NCBI RefSeq assembly: GCF_002343915.1
Contig: NZ_NETK01000001.1
Location: 10,936,001 to 11,000,000 of the forward strand
Direction: 5' to 3'
Origin: Nannocystis exedens
GTDB taxonomy: Bacteria > Myxococcota_A > Polyangia > Nannocystales > Nannocystaceae
Length of the DNA stretch: 64,000 bases
The position numbers and the translations under genes are program-made. Positions 9,008 to 18,141 of this stretch are shown piece by piece. The notes beneath the pieces are model-generated. The model ran no database searches, was not told the DNA's origin, and was given only the letters and a program-made list of their open reading frames with translations. Positions within the stretch are counted from its first letter, which is position 1. Every line of letters starts with the position of its first letter.

Positions 9008-9364
9008 ATGCCTCGCGCAAAACGTGGATTTAAGGCGCGGCGCCGCCGCAATCGTATTCTCAAGGCCGCGAAGGGTTTCCGTGGCGGCCGCTCGCGGATG
9101 TTCCGCCGCGCGCTCGAGGCCGTGCATCACGCGTGGATGCACATGTACACGAGCCGCAAGGGCCAGAAGCGGGTCATGCGTCGGCTGTGGATCGTCCGCC
9201 TCAACGCGGCCGCTCGCCTGCACGGCCTCAGCTACAGCCGCCTGATCGAGGGCCTCGGCAAGGCCGGGATCGTCCTCGACCGCAAGGTGCTGTCCGATCT
9301 CGCGGTGTTCGACAACGCGGCGTTCGGCAAGGTCGTCGCCGAGGCCCGCGGCGCCCTCGCGTAG
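9008..9364 (+). CDS. rplT: Ribosomal protein bL20
   Basis: 118 residues, normal length. Opens MPRAKRGFKARRRRNRILKA, with the AKGFRGGRSRMFRRA and RRLWIVRLNAAARLHG motifs. It binds 23S rRNA early in large-subunit assembly and in E. coli represses rpmI-rplT translation. Starts 3 bases after rpmI, so the two are translationally coupled; a strong hairpin follows at 9379. Confidence 0.98.
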   Translation: MPRAKRGFKARRRRNRILKAAKGFRGGRSRMFRRALEAVHHAWMHMYTSRKGQKRVMRRLWIVRLNAAARLHGLSYSRLIEGLGKAGIVLDRKVLSDLAVFDNAAFGKVVAEARGALA

Positions 9365-9378
9365 CGAACCACCTCCTC

Positions 9379-9415
9379 CTCGGGCCCGTCGTGCCGGTCG
9401 CGCGTCGGGCCCGAG
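9379..9415 (+). terminator. Hairpin after rplT
   Basis: A 10-bp perfect stem CTCGGGCCCG / CGGGCCCGAG encloses a 17-base loop, 14 bases after the rplT stop. There is no T-run, so it may act as a transcript end or a 3' stabiliser rather than a classical terminator. Confidence 0.5.
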
Positions 9416-9539
9416 TCGCGAGCTGGAGCGCCGCGAACCGCGGCGGCCCTCACCCCTGAGACACCGTTCGAGCCGCGCTGCCGGCTCGTCGCCGTTTAAG
9501 CGGGCGGCGAGGGCGGCGGAAAAGAGGCACACTCTCGCC

Positions 9540-10619
9540 ATGCCAGCACGTTTGGCCACGCAGCTCGCGGCCTTCCAGGAGGCGCTCGCGCGCGTCGACT
9601 CCGAGGCCGCGCTCTACGAGCTCCAGGTCGCCTATCTCGGCAAGAAGGGCACCGTCACCCAGCTCCGCGGCGAGATGGGCAAGCTCCCGCCGGAGGAGCG
9701 CAAGGGCTTCGGCGCCGAGTGGAACCGGGTCCGCAACGCCATCGAGGCCGCGCTCGAGGAGCGCCGCGCCTATCTCAAAGAGCAGGCGCGCCGCCTCGAC
9801 CTCGCGCGCGTCGAGGACCTGACGCTGCCGCCGCTGCGCCCGCCCGCCGGCACGCTGCACCCGCTGTCGCAGACGCGCCGGCGCCTGAGCGAGAGCTTCC
9901 AGCGGCTCGGCTTCTCGCTGGCCGTCGGCCCGCACGTCGAGCACAGCAAGTACAACTTCGACGACCTCAACGTGCCGAAGGACCACCCGGCGCGCGACAT
10001 GGCGGACACGTTCTTCATCCGCCCGCACCGCCACCCCGGCTTCGACGACCACACCGACAACGACGCGGCGATGCGCCTGCGCGCCGGCGAGCTGGTCCTG
10101 CGCACGCACACGTCGCCGGTGCAGGTGCGGACGATGCTGACGCAGAAGCCGCCGATCCGGATCGTCGCGCTCGGCACCACCTTCCGCTGCGACGACGACG
10201 CGACCCACAGCCCGATGTTCCACCAGATCGAGGGCCTCTACGTCGACCGCGGGGTGACCATGGCCGACCTCAAGGCGACGCTGATGGACTTCACCCGCGA
10301 CTTCTACGGCCGCCGCCTCGACGTCCGCTTCCGGCCGAGCTTCTTCCCGTTCGTCGAGCCGGGCGCCGAGTTCGACATCGGCTGCCCGTTCTGCGGCGGC
10401 GACGGGTGCAACCTGTGCAAGCGGACAGGTTACATCGAGATCGGCGGCTGCGGCATGGTCCACCCGGCGGTGTTCGAGGCCTGCGGGATCGACCCCGAGG
10501 TCTACACCGGCTGGGCGTTCGGCTTCGGCGTCGATCGCATGACGATGTCGCAGCACGCGGTCCCGCACCTGCGGCACATGTTCGAGGGTGATGTCCGGTT
10601 TCTGGAGCAGTTCCCGTGA
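9540..10619 (+). CDS. pheS: Phenylalanyl-tRNA synthetase alpha subunit
   Basis: 359 residues, the catalytic class II subunit of the alpha2-beta2 enzyme. It has the N-terminal coiled coil, then motif 2 (HSPMFHQIEGL) and motif 3 (GFGVDRMTM). An insertion near residues 283-296 carries CPFCGGDGCNLCKRTG, a CxxC...CxxC pair like that in Thermus PheS and able to bind zinc. The DNA for the second CxxC is itself a copy of the 20-bp repeat (10411-10430). The stop overlaps the pheT GTG start (GTGA), so the subunits are coupled in translation. The 175-base gap after rplT holds only the hairpin at 9379. Confidence 0.97.
   Translation: MPARLATQLAAFQEALARVDSEAALYELQVAYLGKKGTVTQLRGEMGKLPPEERKGFGAEWNRVRNAIEAALEERRAYLKEQARRLDLARVEDLTLPPLRPPAGTLHPLSQTRRRLSESFQRLGFSLAVGPHVEHSKYNFDDLNVPKDHPARDMADTFFIRPHRHPGFDDHTDNDAAMRLRAGELVLRTHTSPVQVRTMLTQKPPIRIVALGTTFRCDDDATHSPMFHQIEGLYVDRGVTMADLKATLMDFTRDFYGRRLDVRFRPSFFPFVEPGAEFDIGCPFCGGDGCNLCKRTGYIEIGGCGMVHPAVFEACGIDPEVYTGWAFGFGVDRMTMSQHAVPHLRHMFEGDVRFLEQFP
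10411..10430. repeat. 20-bp inverted repeat inside pheS
   Basis: ACCTGTGCAAGCGGACAGGT: arms ACCTGT / ACAGGT with exactly the 8-4-8 layout of the dispersed family. It encodes NLCKRTG of the zinc-type loop, so chance cannot be excluded. Confidence 0.5.
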
Positions 10620-13156
10620 AGATCTCGCACCAGTGGCTCCGTGAAATGTTCGCCGAGGGCGCGCTCGATGCGGCGCTCGCGGCCTGGTCGGCCGAGGGCA
10701 GGGCGGCGGCCTACACCCGCCTGCTCACCGGCCTGGGCCTCGAGGTCGAGGCCGTCCACGCCGTCGGCGAGGGCGTGCGATCGATCGTGGTCGGCGAGAT
10801 CCGCGGCAAGTCGCCGCACCCGAAGGCCGACAAGCTCACGGTCGTCGAGCTGTTCGATGGGACAGGTGTCGTCCAGGTCGTGTGCGGCGCCAGCAACCTG
10901 CCGCCGCTCGGCGGCAAGGTGGCGTTCGCGCCGGTCGGCGCGGTGCTGCCGGGCGGCCTGGCGATCGCGGCCCGCGAGCTGCGCGGGGTGCCGTCGCAGG
11001 GCATGATCTGCTCCGAGGCCGAGCTCGAGATCGGCGCCGACGACAGCGGGATCCTCGTGCTGCCTGAGGACTGGCGCGCCGGCGACCGCTTGGTCGATCG
11101 CGTGCCCGGGATCGTCGACACGATCCTCGAGCTCGGGGTCACGCCGAACCGGCCCGACGCGCTCGGACACATCGGCGTGGCCCGCGACGTCGGGACCAAG
11201 CTCGGGATCCCGCTGCGGCCGCCGCACGTGCATCGACCCGACGCGCCGAACACCCCCGGGCTGGTGACGATCGCGGCGCCCGACCGCTGCGGGCGCTACC
11301 TCGGCTATGTCCTCGAGGGCATGTCCGTACAGCCCTCTCCGCTGTGGATGCGGGTCCGGCTGCACCGCGTCGGCCTGCGGGCGATCAGCAACGTCGTCGA
11401 CGTGACCAACTTCGTGCTGATGGAGTGCGGCCAGCCGCTGCACGCGTTCGACCGCGATCGCCTGGCCGAGGGCCGGGTGGTGGTCCGCCGGGCCGAGCGC
11501 GACGAGCCGATGACCACGCTCGACGGCACGCAGAAGCTGCTGACGACCGACGACCTGGTGATCGCCGACGCGAGCGCCCCGCAGGCCCTCGCGGGGGTGA
11601 TGGGCGGGGCCCAGTCGATGGTCCACGCCGGCACACACGACCTGCTGCTCGAGGCGGCCTGGTTCGCGCCAGCGGGGATCCGGGCCACCGCCCGCCGCCA
11701 CGGCTACGCCACCGACTCGAGCTACCGCTTCGAGCGCGGCGTCGATCACGGGGTCGGCCTCGAGCGGGCGGCCCTGCGCGCGCTCGGATTGCTGATCGAG
11801 CTGGCCGGCGGGCGCTGCACCGCGTGGACGGACGCGGCCGGCGATCGCCCGCAGCAGCCGGCCATCCCGCTGCGCCTGCCGCGGGTCGCCGCGCTGCTCG
11901 GGGTCGAAGTCCCGGCCGAGACCGCCCGCGCGGTGCTCGGCGGCCTCGAAGTACAGGTCCGTGAGGACAGCCCCGAGACGTGGACCTGCGTGGCCCCCAC
12001 GCACCGCCCGGACCTCCGCCGGGAGGTCGACTTGATCGAGGAGCTGATGCGGTTCCACGGCCTCGACAAGGTGCCGGCCCGGCTGACGGTGCCGGCCGAG
12101 GCGCGCGCCGCGGCTCACAGCGATCCGATCACCGAGCTCGGCGATCGCCTCGCGGAGGGCCTGCGCGACGCGGGCCTGCACGAGCACGTGGCGATGGCGT
12201 TCGTCGCCGAGTCGAAGGTCGAGTTCTTCGCCGTGCCGACCGAGCGGCGGGTCCGCGTCGAGAACCCGATGCGCGCGGCCGGGGTGATGCGCACGCACAT
12301 GCTGCCGGGGCTGCTCGACGCGCTGGCGCACAACGTCGCCCGCCACACCCGCCCGGTCCGCCTGTTCGAGGTCGGCCGCACCTATGCCTGGCCCGAACGA
12401 CCTGTCCCGAAGGACGGGCCCACGGCGGCGATCGACGCGTTGTTGCCGCGCGAGCGCGCGGTCGCGGCGGCGCTGATCTACGCCGGGGCGAAGGGCGGGG
12501 CGAGCGCGCGCGAGATCACCGGCGCGGCGGTCCAGGCGCTCGCGCGCGTCGGCCTGCGGGCCCGGCCCGTCGATCCGCCCGCGCCGGTCGCCCACCTCCA
12601 TCCGGGCGTGCAGGCGGCGCTGGCGGTCGACGGCGCGGTGGTCGGCGAGGCCGGCGAGGTCCATCCGGACCTGGTGCGCGCGTGGGACCTGCCCGAAGGG
12701 ACACGTGTGTACTACGCCGAGATCGACATCGAGGCGATGCCGCCGCGCGCGACCGCGAAGGCGCGCGACCTGCCGCGCTTCCCGTCGACGGCCCGCGATC
12801 TCTCGCTCGAGATCCCGCTGACCCTGAGCGCGGCCCGCGTGGTCGCGGCGCTGACCGCCGCGGCGGGTCAGGTGCACCGCAGCGCGATCGAGGCGAGCCA
12901 GCGCAGCGACGGCAAGACGACCGCCGGCGAGGTCCGCCTCGCCACCGACTCGTTCGGCGAGCCCGCCGTCGAGGTGCTCGAGGATTACCGCGGCGCCGGC
13001 GTGCCCGCCGGCCACCGCGCGCTGCTGCTGCGCCTGCACTACGCGGCCGAGCAGCGCTCGGTCACCGACGACGAGGCGCAGGCGCTGCACAACGCCATCG
13101 TCGCCGCGGCCTGCGACGCGCTGCGAGCCTCGGCGCCGACGGTGCGCCCGCGTTGA
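10616..13156 (+). CDS. pheT: Phenylalanyl-tRNA synthetase beta subunit
   Basis: 846 residues; the partner that binds tRNA-Phe and edits Tyr-tRNA. Domains in order: N-terminal B1 region, tRNA-binding EMAP/OB-like fold (about 45-155, with SPHPKADKLTVVEL), B3/B4 editing domain, B5, the catalytic-like core (LTVPAEA... NPMRAAGVMRTHMLPGLL), and a C-terminal anticodon-binding ferredoxin fold (LPRFPSTARDLSLEIP). Length is slightly above the usual 800. GTG start overlapping the pheS stop. At least four copies of the 20-bp repeat lie in frame (10848-10867, 11953-11972, 12400-12419, 12687-12706), mostly at turns between domains. A cluster of the same repeat follows the stop. Confidence 0.97.
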   Translation: MKISHQWLREMFAEGALDAALAAWSAEGRAAAYTRLLTGLGLEVEAVHAVGEGVRSIVVGEIRGKSPHPKADKLTVVELFDGTGVVQVVCGASNLPPLGGKVAFAPVGAVLPGGLAIAARELRGVPSQGMICSEAELEIGADDSGILVLPEDWRAGDRLVDRVPGIVDTILELGVTPNRPDALGHIGVARDVGTKLGIPLRPPHVHRPDAPNTPGLVTIAAPDRCGRYLGYVLEGMSVQPSPLWMRVRLHRVGLRAISNVVDVTNFVLMECGQPLHAFDRDRLAEGRVVVRRAERDEPMTTLDGTQKLLTTDDLVIADASAPQALAGVMGGAQSMVHAGTHDLLLEAAWFAPAGIRATARRHGYATDSSYRFERGVDHGVGLERAALRALGLLIELAGGRCTAWTDAAGDRPQQPAIPLRLPRVAALLGVEVPAETARAVLGGLEVQVREDSPETWTCVAPTHRPDLRREVDLIEELMRFHGLDKVPARLTVPAEARAAAHSDPITELGDRLAEGLRDAGLHEHVAMAFVAESKVEFFAVPTERRVRVENPMRAAGVMRTHMLPGLLDALAHNVARHTRPVRLFEVGRTYAWPERPVPKDGPTAAIDALLPRERAVAAALIYAGAKGGASAREITGAAVQALARVGLRARPVDPPAPVAHLHPGVQAALAVDGAVVGEAGEVHPDLVRAWDLPEGTRVYYAEIDIEAMPPRATAKARDLPRFPSTARDLSLEIPLTLSAARVVAALTAAAGQVHRSAIEASQRSDGKTTAGEVRLATDSFGEPAVEVLEDYRGAGVPAGHRALLLRLHYAAEQRSVTDDEAQALHNAIVAAACDALRASAPTVRPR

Positions 13157-13506
13157 GCCGGGGCACCTGTCCGTAAGGTCAGGTGCCCTCCTGTCGATGA
13201 ACGCCTGCCCGCAAGGACAGGTTCGCGTCGACGCGGCGACATGTCCGGGAGGACATGTTCGTCGGGCCCTGCCGGGTGTTTGGAGCTGTCCTGAAGGACA
13301 TGTCTTTCGGGCGGCGTCCCCCCGGGAGCGGGCCGCGAGCGACCCGCCGCGCAGCCGGCCGCTCGCCCCGTCGAGATCACGCCGGCGAGATCTTCCGCCC
13401 CGCGGATCGCCGGCCTGACGGGGTGAGGGGAAGATCGCCATCCGCCGGCGCGGCCCGCACGGGGGTCGACATCGGCCGGCTCCGTGTGCCAGGTTCCCCG
13501 CCCGCG
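13157..13506. repeat. Gap after pheT with four 20-bp inverted repeats
   Basis: No gene in this 350-base gap. Four copies of the dispersed element stand in a row at 13165-13184, 13203-13222, 13239-13258 and 13284-13303. The third is perfect, ACATGTCCGGGAGGACATGT; the first, ACCTGTCCGTAAGGTCAGGT, sits within the longer pairing GGCACCT/AGGTGCC. They begin 9 bases after the pheT stop and would form consecutive hairpins in the transcript. 13304-13506 shows nothing else recognisable before tex. Confidence 0.85.
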
Positions 13507-15804
13507 ATGACCACCCCGGCCGACTTCGATCCCGTCCCCGTGCTCGCCCGCGACCTGCAACTGCCCGAGCGGGGCGTCGCTGCCGTGGTCCGACTGCTCG
13601 CCGAGGGCGCGACCGTGCCGTTCATCGCCCGCTACCGCAAGGAGGCCACCGGCGGGCTCGACGAGGTCCAGATCCGGGCGATCGAGGAGCGCCGCACCTA
13701 CGTGCTCGAGCTCGAGGACCGCCGGCGCGCCGTGCTCGACACGATCGCCGCGCAGGGGCTCTTGACCGACGAGCTGCGGGCCAAGATCCTCGCCTGCGAC
13801 ACCAAGGCCGCGCTCGAGGACCTCTACTTGCCGTTCAAGCCCAAGCGGCGGACGCGGGCGATGGTGGCGCGCGAGCGCGGGCTGCAGCCGCTGGCCGACC
13901 GGATCCTCGCGCAGCCCGACGACGGCGATCCGCAGGCCGAGGCGGCCAAGTTCGTCAAGGCAGAGCTCGAGGTGCCCGACGTCAAGAGCGCGCTGGCGGG
14001 CGCGCGCGACATCGTCGCCGAGGTCATCGCCGAGTCGCCCGAGGTGCGGGCGATGGTCCGCGAGGTGTTCGCCAAGGAGGGCACCGTGCGCTCCGAGGTG
14101 ATGGCCGACAAGGCCGGGCAGCCGACCAAGTTCGAGCAGTACTACGATCACGAGGAGCCGGCCGCGAACATGCCGTCGCACCGGTTCCTCGCCGTCCGTC
14201 GCGGCGAGCAGGAGGGCGTGCTGCGGGTCAAGATCGGCGTCGGCCCCGACGCCATCACCCCGCGGATCGAGGCGCTGGCCAAGGCGCGCGCGGGCACTCC
14301 GTTCCACGCGGAGATGGTGGCCGCGGTGCGCGACGCGTTCGTGCGCTTGCTGGCGCCGACGATCGAGACCGACGTGCGCATCGAGCTGAAGATGAAGGCC
14401 GACCGCGAGGCGGTGCAGGTGTTCGGCGACAACCTGCGCGCGCTGCTGCTGGCGGCGCCGTTCGGCGGGCGGCGCGTCGTCGGCGTCGACCCGGGCCTGC
14501 GCACCGGCTGCAAGTGCGCGGCGCTCGACGAGACCGGCACCTACCTCGGCCAGGCGACGCTCTACACCAGCCAGGGCGCGGCCGCGGCGGCGCGCGCCGA
14601 GCAGGAGCTCGTCGCGTTCGTCAAGGCGCACAAGCCCGACGCGATCGCCGTCGGCAACGGCACCGGCGGGCGCGAGGCCGAGGCGTTCGTGCGCGCCGCG
14701 CTGGCCGCGGCTGGCCTCAAGGACATCATCGTCGTGCCCGTCAGCGAGGCCGGCGCGAGCGTCTACAGCGCCTCCGAGGTCGCCCGCGAGGAGCTGCCCG
14801 ACCTCGACGTCACGATCCGCGGCGCCGTCTCGATCGCCCGCCGCTTGCAGGACCCGCTGGCCGAGCTGGTGAAGATCGATCCCAAGGCGATCGGCGTCGG
14901 CCAGTACCAGCACGACGTGTTCCAGCCGCTGCTGGCGAAGAAGCTCGACCAGGTGGTCGAGAGCTGCGTCAACGGCGTCGGCGTCGACCTCAACACCGCG
15001 AGCGCGCCGCTGCTGGCCCGCGTCGCCGGCATGCGGCCGGCGGTGGCCAAGAGCGTGGTCGAGCACCGCGCCCGCCACGGCGCCTTCGCCAGCCGGCAGG
15101 CGCTGCTGACCGTGCCCGGCCTCGGGCCCAAGACCTTCGAGCAGGCGGCCGGCTTCCTGCGGATCCGCGGCGGCGAGCACCCGCTCGACGCGTCGGCGGT
15201 CCACCCCGAGCGCTACGCGCTGGTCGAGTCGATCGCGGCCGACCTCGGCGTGCCGCTGGCGAAGCTGGTCGGCGACGCCGCGCTGGCGGCCAAGATCCCG
15301 GTGGCCCGCTACGCCACCGACAGCGTCGGCGAGCCGACGCTGCGGGACATCGTCGCCGAGCTCGGCAAGCCCGGCCGGGACCCGCGCGATCGCTTCGACC
15401 CGCCGAAGTTCCGCGCCGACGTCACGACCATGAACGACCTCAAGGTCGGCATGACGCTCGAGGGCGTCGTCACCAACGTGACCGCCTTCGGCGCCTTCGT
15501 CGACGTCGGCGTCCATCAGGATGGCCTCGTCCACATCTCGCAGCTCGCGGACCGCTTCGTGAAGGACCCGCACGAGGTCGTGAAGGCCGGCGACCGCCTC
15601 AAGGTGCGCGTGCTCGAGGTCGATCTCGAGCGCAAGCGCATCGCCCTGACCGCCAAGAGCGAGGCGCCGCGCGGACCCGCCGCTCAGCCCAGGGTGCAGG
15701 AACGCACGCCGCTGAACAAGGGTCGGGGTCCGAAGCCCTCGGAGGCGCCGAGGGCCCAGCAGACCTTCAGCAACAACCCGTTCGCGCGCCTACGCAAGCC
15801 CTGA
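13507..15804 (+). CDS. tex: Tex-family RNA-binding transcription accessory protein
   Basis: 765 residues, close to the usual 770. Tex binds nucleic acid and is linked to transcription elongation and stress tolerance. Domains in order: helical N-terminal region (VPFIARYRKEATGGLDE), a YqgF/RNase-H-like fold (VVGVDPGLRTGCKCA, near residue 325), helix-hairpin-helix repeats (GVDLNTASAPLLARVAGM, then LTVPGLGPKTFEQAAGF), and a C-terminal S1 RNA-binding domain (LEGVVTNVTAFGAFVDVGVH, about 655-725). The short tail is Pro/Lys-rich. The frame is open back to 13255, but that upstream part is the repeat cluster and has poor coding character, so ATG 13507 (MTTPADFDPV) is chosen. Monocistronic as far as can be seen. 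Confidence 0.96.
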   Translation: MTTPADFDPVPVLARDLQLPERGVAAVVRLLAEGATVPFIARYRKEATGGLDEVQIRAIEERRTYVLELEDRRRAVLDTIAAQGLLTDELRAKILACDTKAALEDLYLPFKPKRRTRAMVARERGLQPLADRILAQPDDGDPQAEAAKFVKAELEVPDVKSALAGARDIVAEVIAESPEVRAMVREVFAKEGTVRSEVMADKAGQPTKFEQYYDHEEPAANMPSHRFLAVRRGEQEGVLRVKIGVGPDAITPRIEALAKARAGTPFHAEMVAAVRDAFVRLLAPTIETDVRIELKMKADREAVQVFGDNLRALLLAAPFGGRRVVGVDPGLRTGCKCAALDETGTYLGQATLYTSQGAAAAARAEQELVAFVKAHKPDAIAVGNGTGGREAEAFVRAALAAAGLKDIIVVPVSEAGASVYSASEVAREELPDLDVTIRGAVSIARRLQDPLAELVKIDPKAIGVGQYQHDVFQPLLAKKLDQVVESCVNGVGVDLNTASAPLLARVAGMRPAVAKSVVEHRARHGAFASRQALLTVPGLGPKTFEQAAGFLRIRGGEHPLDASAVHPERYALVESIAADLGVPLAKLVGDAALAAKIPVARYATDSVGEPTLRDIVAELGKPGRDPRDRFDPPKFRADVTTMNDLKVGMTLEGVVTNVTAFGAFVDVGVHQDGLVHISQLADRFVKDPHEVVKAGDRLKVRVLEVDLERKRIALTAKSEAPRGPAAQPRVQERTPLNKGRGPKPSEAPRAQQTFSNNPFARLRKP

Positions 15805-15853
15805 TCCACCCGAGCAATCCCCCTGCGACGCCGCTATGATGGGGCGCTCGCCC

Positions 15854-16441
15854 ATGTCCGACGAGACGCCCGCGATCCGCGCCCATTACTCCAAGCTGGC
15901 GCTCAAGCGCCTGCGTGCCTACCCCGAGGGCAAGGGCAGCGGGATCCGGGAGCGCGTCGGCAGCGAGCGTCTGGCCGCGATCCGCGACGCCGCGAGCCTC
16001 GACTGGGTGCCCGTCCCGACGGTCGTCGCGCTGTGCGACGCCATCCTCGAGGTCCTCGGTGAGGAGGCCGCGCGTGGGTTCTGGACCGACCTCATGCGTG
16101 ACAGCTACGACCACGGGATCCTGAAGCCGCTGACGATGCTCGCCGGGTTCGGGCTCGGCAAGTCGGCGGTGTCGGGGCTCGTCAAGACGGCGCCGCGGGC
16201 GTGGCTGCTGTCGAGTCAGGCGTGCGGGACGCTGGAAGTCATCGACGACGGCTCGGGGCTCAAGCTGCGCAGCCACGACCTGGTCCCGGAGATCTTGCAC
16301 AGCCGCGGCTTCCTCTGCGTGTTCTACGGCGCGTGTCGGGCGATGCTCGACGTGCTCAAGAGCCGCGCGAAGCTGGAGATCTACGCTCACGAGGTCGATG
16401 GGCAGCCGCAGCTCGGGTTCAGCTTTCAGCTCGACCCGTAG
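15854..16441 (+). CDS. Hypothetical protein, perhaps DUF2378-like
   Basis: 195 residues from the ATG at 15854; ATGs at 15836 and 15839 are also in frame and no clear ribosome site decides between them. No signal peptide or membrane segment. The pattern of a hydrophobic helical N-half (WVPVPTVVALCDAILEVLGEEAARGFW), a central GFGLGKSAVSGLVKTAPRAWLL stretch and a strand-rich C-half (GTLEVIDDGSGLKL, LEIYAHEVDGQPQLGFSFQL) recalls the myxobacterial paralogous family TIGR02265/DUF2378, but only weakly. No function is known for that family. It starts 49 bases after tex on the same strand and could be cotranscribed. Confidence 0.65.
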   Translation: MSDETPAIRAHYSKLALKRLRAYPEGKGSGIRERVGSERLAAIRDAASLDWVPVPTVVALCDAILEVLGEEAARGFWTDLMRDSYDHGILKPLTMLAGFGLGKSAVSGLVKTAPRAWLLSSQACGTLEVIDDGSGLKLRSHDLVPEILHSRGFLCVFYGACRAMLDVLKSRAKLEIYAHEVDGQPQLGFSFQLDP

Positions 16442-16600
16442 CGCGCCGGCCCGGAGCCGCGAGCCGGGCGGCGCCGACGCCGTCGGTCGCGGGCGCGGGC
16501 GTCAGGGCGAGTTCGCCCACACGCGCGTGCGGGCCCGCGGGTGCGCGTCGCTGCCGCATCGGCGCCGCTTTGTGATAGCTTCCCGTCCCCAGGAGGCAGC

Positions 16601-17683
16601 ATGTTGAAGCGCTCGTTGTTCATCGCCGCGGCTTTTGGCCTGTTCGTGGTCGCCGACGCCGGATGCAAGAAGCAGGAGGAGTCGACGGCACCCGAGGAGG
16701 TCGCCGAGGAGACCCCGAAGAAGAAGGGGGTGAGCGAGGACAACGAGGAGAGCATGGTCGCCGCCGCGCCGACCTCGAGCGAGGGCGAAGGCGAGGCCGC
16801 GCCCGCGACCACCGACATGGACGCCGCCGTCGCCAAGGAAGACGCGAAGGTCAAGAAGCCCGAGGTCAAGGAGGTCTGCAAGACCAAGACCGTCGGCAAG
16901 GGCAAGGCGAAGAAGAAGGAGACCACCTGCGAGATGGTCGACAGCAACCCGAAGCTCAGCGCGTCGATCGGCGTGGCCTCGCTGATCAAGGGCTTCGAGT
17001 GGGGCATGAGCCCGGAGCAGGTGCTCGCCAAGCTGGGTGAGTCGATCAACAAGTACTTCGACGACCAGCTCAAGGAGACCAAGAACCCGATGGACCAGGA
17101 TCGGATCCGCAAGGAGCGGAACGATCAGCTCAACGAGCTCAAGAAGGGTCACATCAAGTTCGCGTCGTCGACCAAGCACAAGTGGGGCGTCTCGCTCATC
17201 CAGTACGAGTTCGCCGACGACAACAACGAGGAGATGATCTGGGTCAAGGAAGGCTCGAAGCTGCGCAAGTTCTACTTCTTCAAGGACGGCCAGCTGTGGA
17301 AGATCGTCTACGCCTTCAACAAGGAGAAGTGGCCGGACAAGGACTACCAGGGCGTGGTCGACAACTCCTTCAAGAAGTGGTTCGGCGTCAACCCGGCCGC
17401 CAAGGTCAAGCAGGACCCGAAGACCGCCGCCGTGCTGCTCCGCTACAACGAGTGGACCGGTGAGAAGAACGAGAAGGTCCGCTCGTTCGACATGACCGAG
17501 GTCCACGGCGTCATCGTCGTCGCCGTCGTCGACGGCACGCAAGAGGCCAGCATCGGCGAGCGCCTGCCCAACATCAAGGGCGACGACAAGTTCACCGACA
17601 CCGTCGGCGACGTGCTCGGCACCTCCGATGTCGCCTACGACGAGAAGGGCAACATCATCGAGGGCAAGAACCCCGCCAAGTGA
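16601..17683 (+). CDS. Lys/Glu-rich lipoprotein of unknown function
   Basis: 360 residues. A type II signal peptide (MLKRSLFIAAAFGLFVVADAG) ends at the lipobox Cys (C22). The mature N-terminus is a charged low-complexity linker (EEVAEETPKKK, then Ala/Thr-rich), followed from about residue 125 by a folded domain (SASIGVASLIKGFEWGMSPEQVLAKLGE onwards) with many aromatic residues. The FEWGMSPEQV motif resembles the start of small repeat modules in other deltaproteobacterial lipoproteins. AGGAGG at 16591-16596 sets the ATG at 16601 rather than the upstream ATG at 16541. Probably attached to the inner leaflet of the outer membrane; no partner gene is adjacent. Confidence 0.75.
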   Translation: MLKRSLFIAAAFGLFVVADAGCKKQEESTAPEEVAEETPKKKGVSEDNEESMVAAAPTSSEGEGEAAPATTDMDAAVAKEDAKVKKPEVKEVCKTKTVGKGKAKKKETTCEMVDSNPKLSASIGVASLIKGFEWGMSPEQVLAKLGESINKYFDDQLKETKNPMDQDRIRKERNDQLNELKKGHIKFASSTKHKWGVSLIQYEFADDNNEEMIWVKEGSKLRKFYFFKDGQLWKIVYAFNKEKWPDKDYQGVVDNSFKKWFGVNPAAKVKQDPKTAAVLLRYNEWTGEKNEKVRSFDMTEVHGVIVVAVVDGTQEASIGERLPNIKGDDKFTDTVGDVLGTSDVAYDEKGNIIEGKNPAK

Positions 17684-18141
17684 GACGCCCGGGCGCCGGT
17701 CGCCGATCGGCGCGCCTGTCCTGGCGGCCATGTCCTCGCGGCCCTGTTCTTCGGAGCAGGGCCGCGGCGCTTTCTCGAGCCGGCGCCGGGCAGGCTCGCA
17801 GGGCGACGGCCCCGCGAGACGGAGCGGTCGCTCCGGAGCTGTCCTTCGGGGCAGGCCAAGCTTCCTCGAGGAGCTCCGCGAGCGAGCGCAGTCGTTCGGC
17901 CGCGCGTATCCGCGGCGCGAGGATGACACCGGGGCTTCACGGACGCGTGACGACGCCGCTGCAAAACATGTCTCGAAAGCCATCCGATCGCGGCCTCCCC
18001 GCGCCGCGGGTTCGCCGCGATGGGCAGTCTCACGCGGGCGCGGCAGCGCGAGCGGAGCGGTTCGGCCGAGCGGGCAGGGTGCGACGGCGACGTCGCGGAT
18101 GAGCTTGCGACCACGAGTCCGCCGCGCTACCACGCCCGCCG
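17684..18141. repeat. 458-base gap with a run of degenerate 20-bp repeats
   Basis: No gene seen. Copies of the dispersed element lie at 17714-17733 (GCCTGTCCTGGCGGCCATGT), 17742-17761 (CCCTGTTCTTCGGAGCAGGG, extended outward by GCGGC/GCCGC) and 17837-17856 (AGCTGTCCTTCGGGGCAGGC), with a weak one near 17964. The second makes a long hairpin after the lipoprotein gene and may end its transcript. 17990-18141 holds nothing I can identify. Confidence 0.7.

Noticed and set aside
13165..13303. LexA or other single-regulator operators
   Set aside because: Far too many copies, and many in coding sequence and at gene ends rather than promoters.
10502..13441. A 979-codon open frame on the minus strand over pheS and pheT
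   Set aside because: It is the mirror of pheT in GC-rich DNA: His/Arg/Asp-rich composition, no domain, and pheT is certain.
13255..13506. A longer tex starting at 13255
   Set aside because: The extra 84 codons are made of the repeat cluster and Arg-rich noise; Tex begins normally at 13507.
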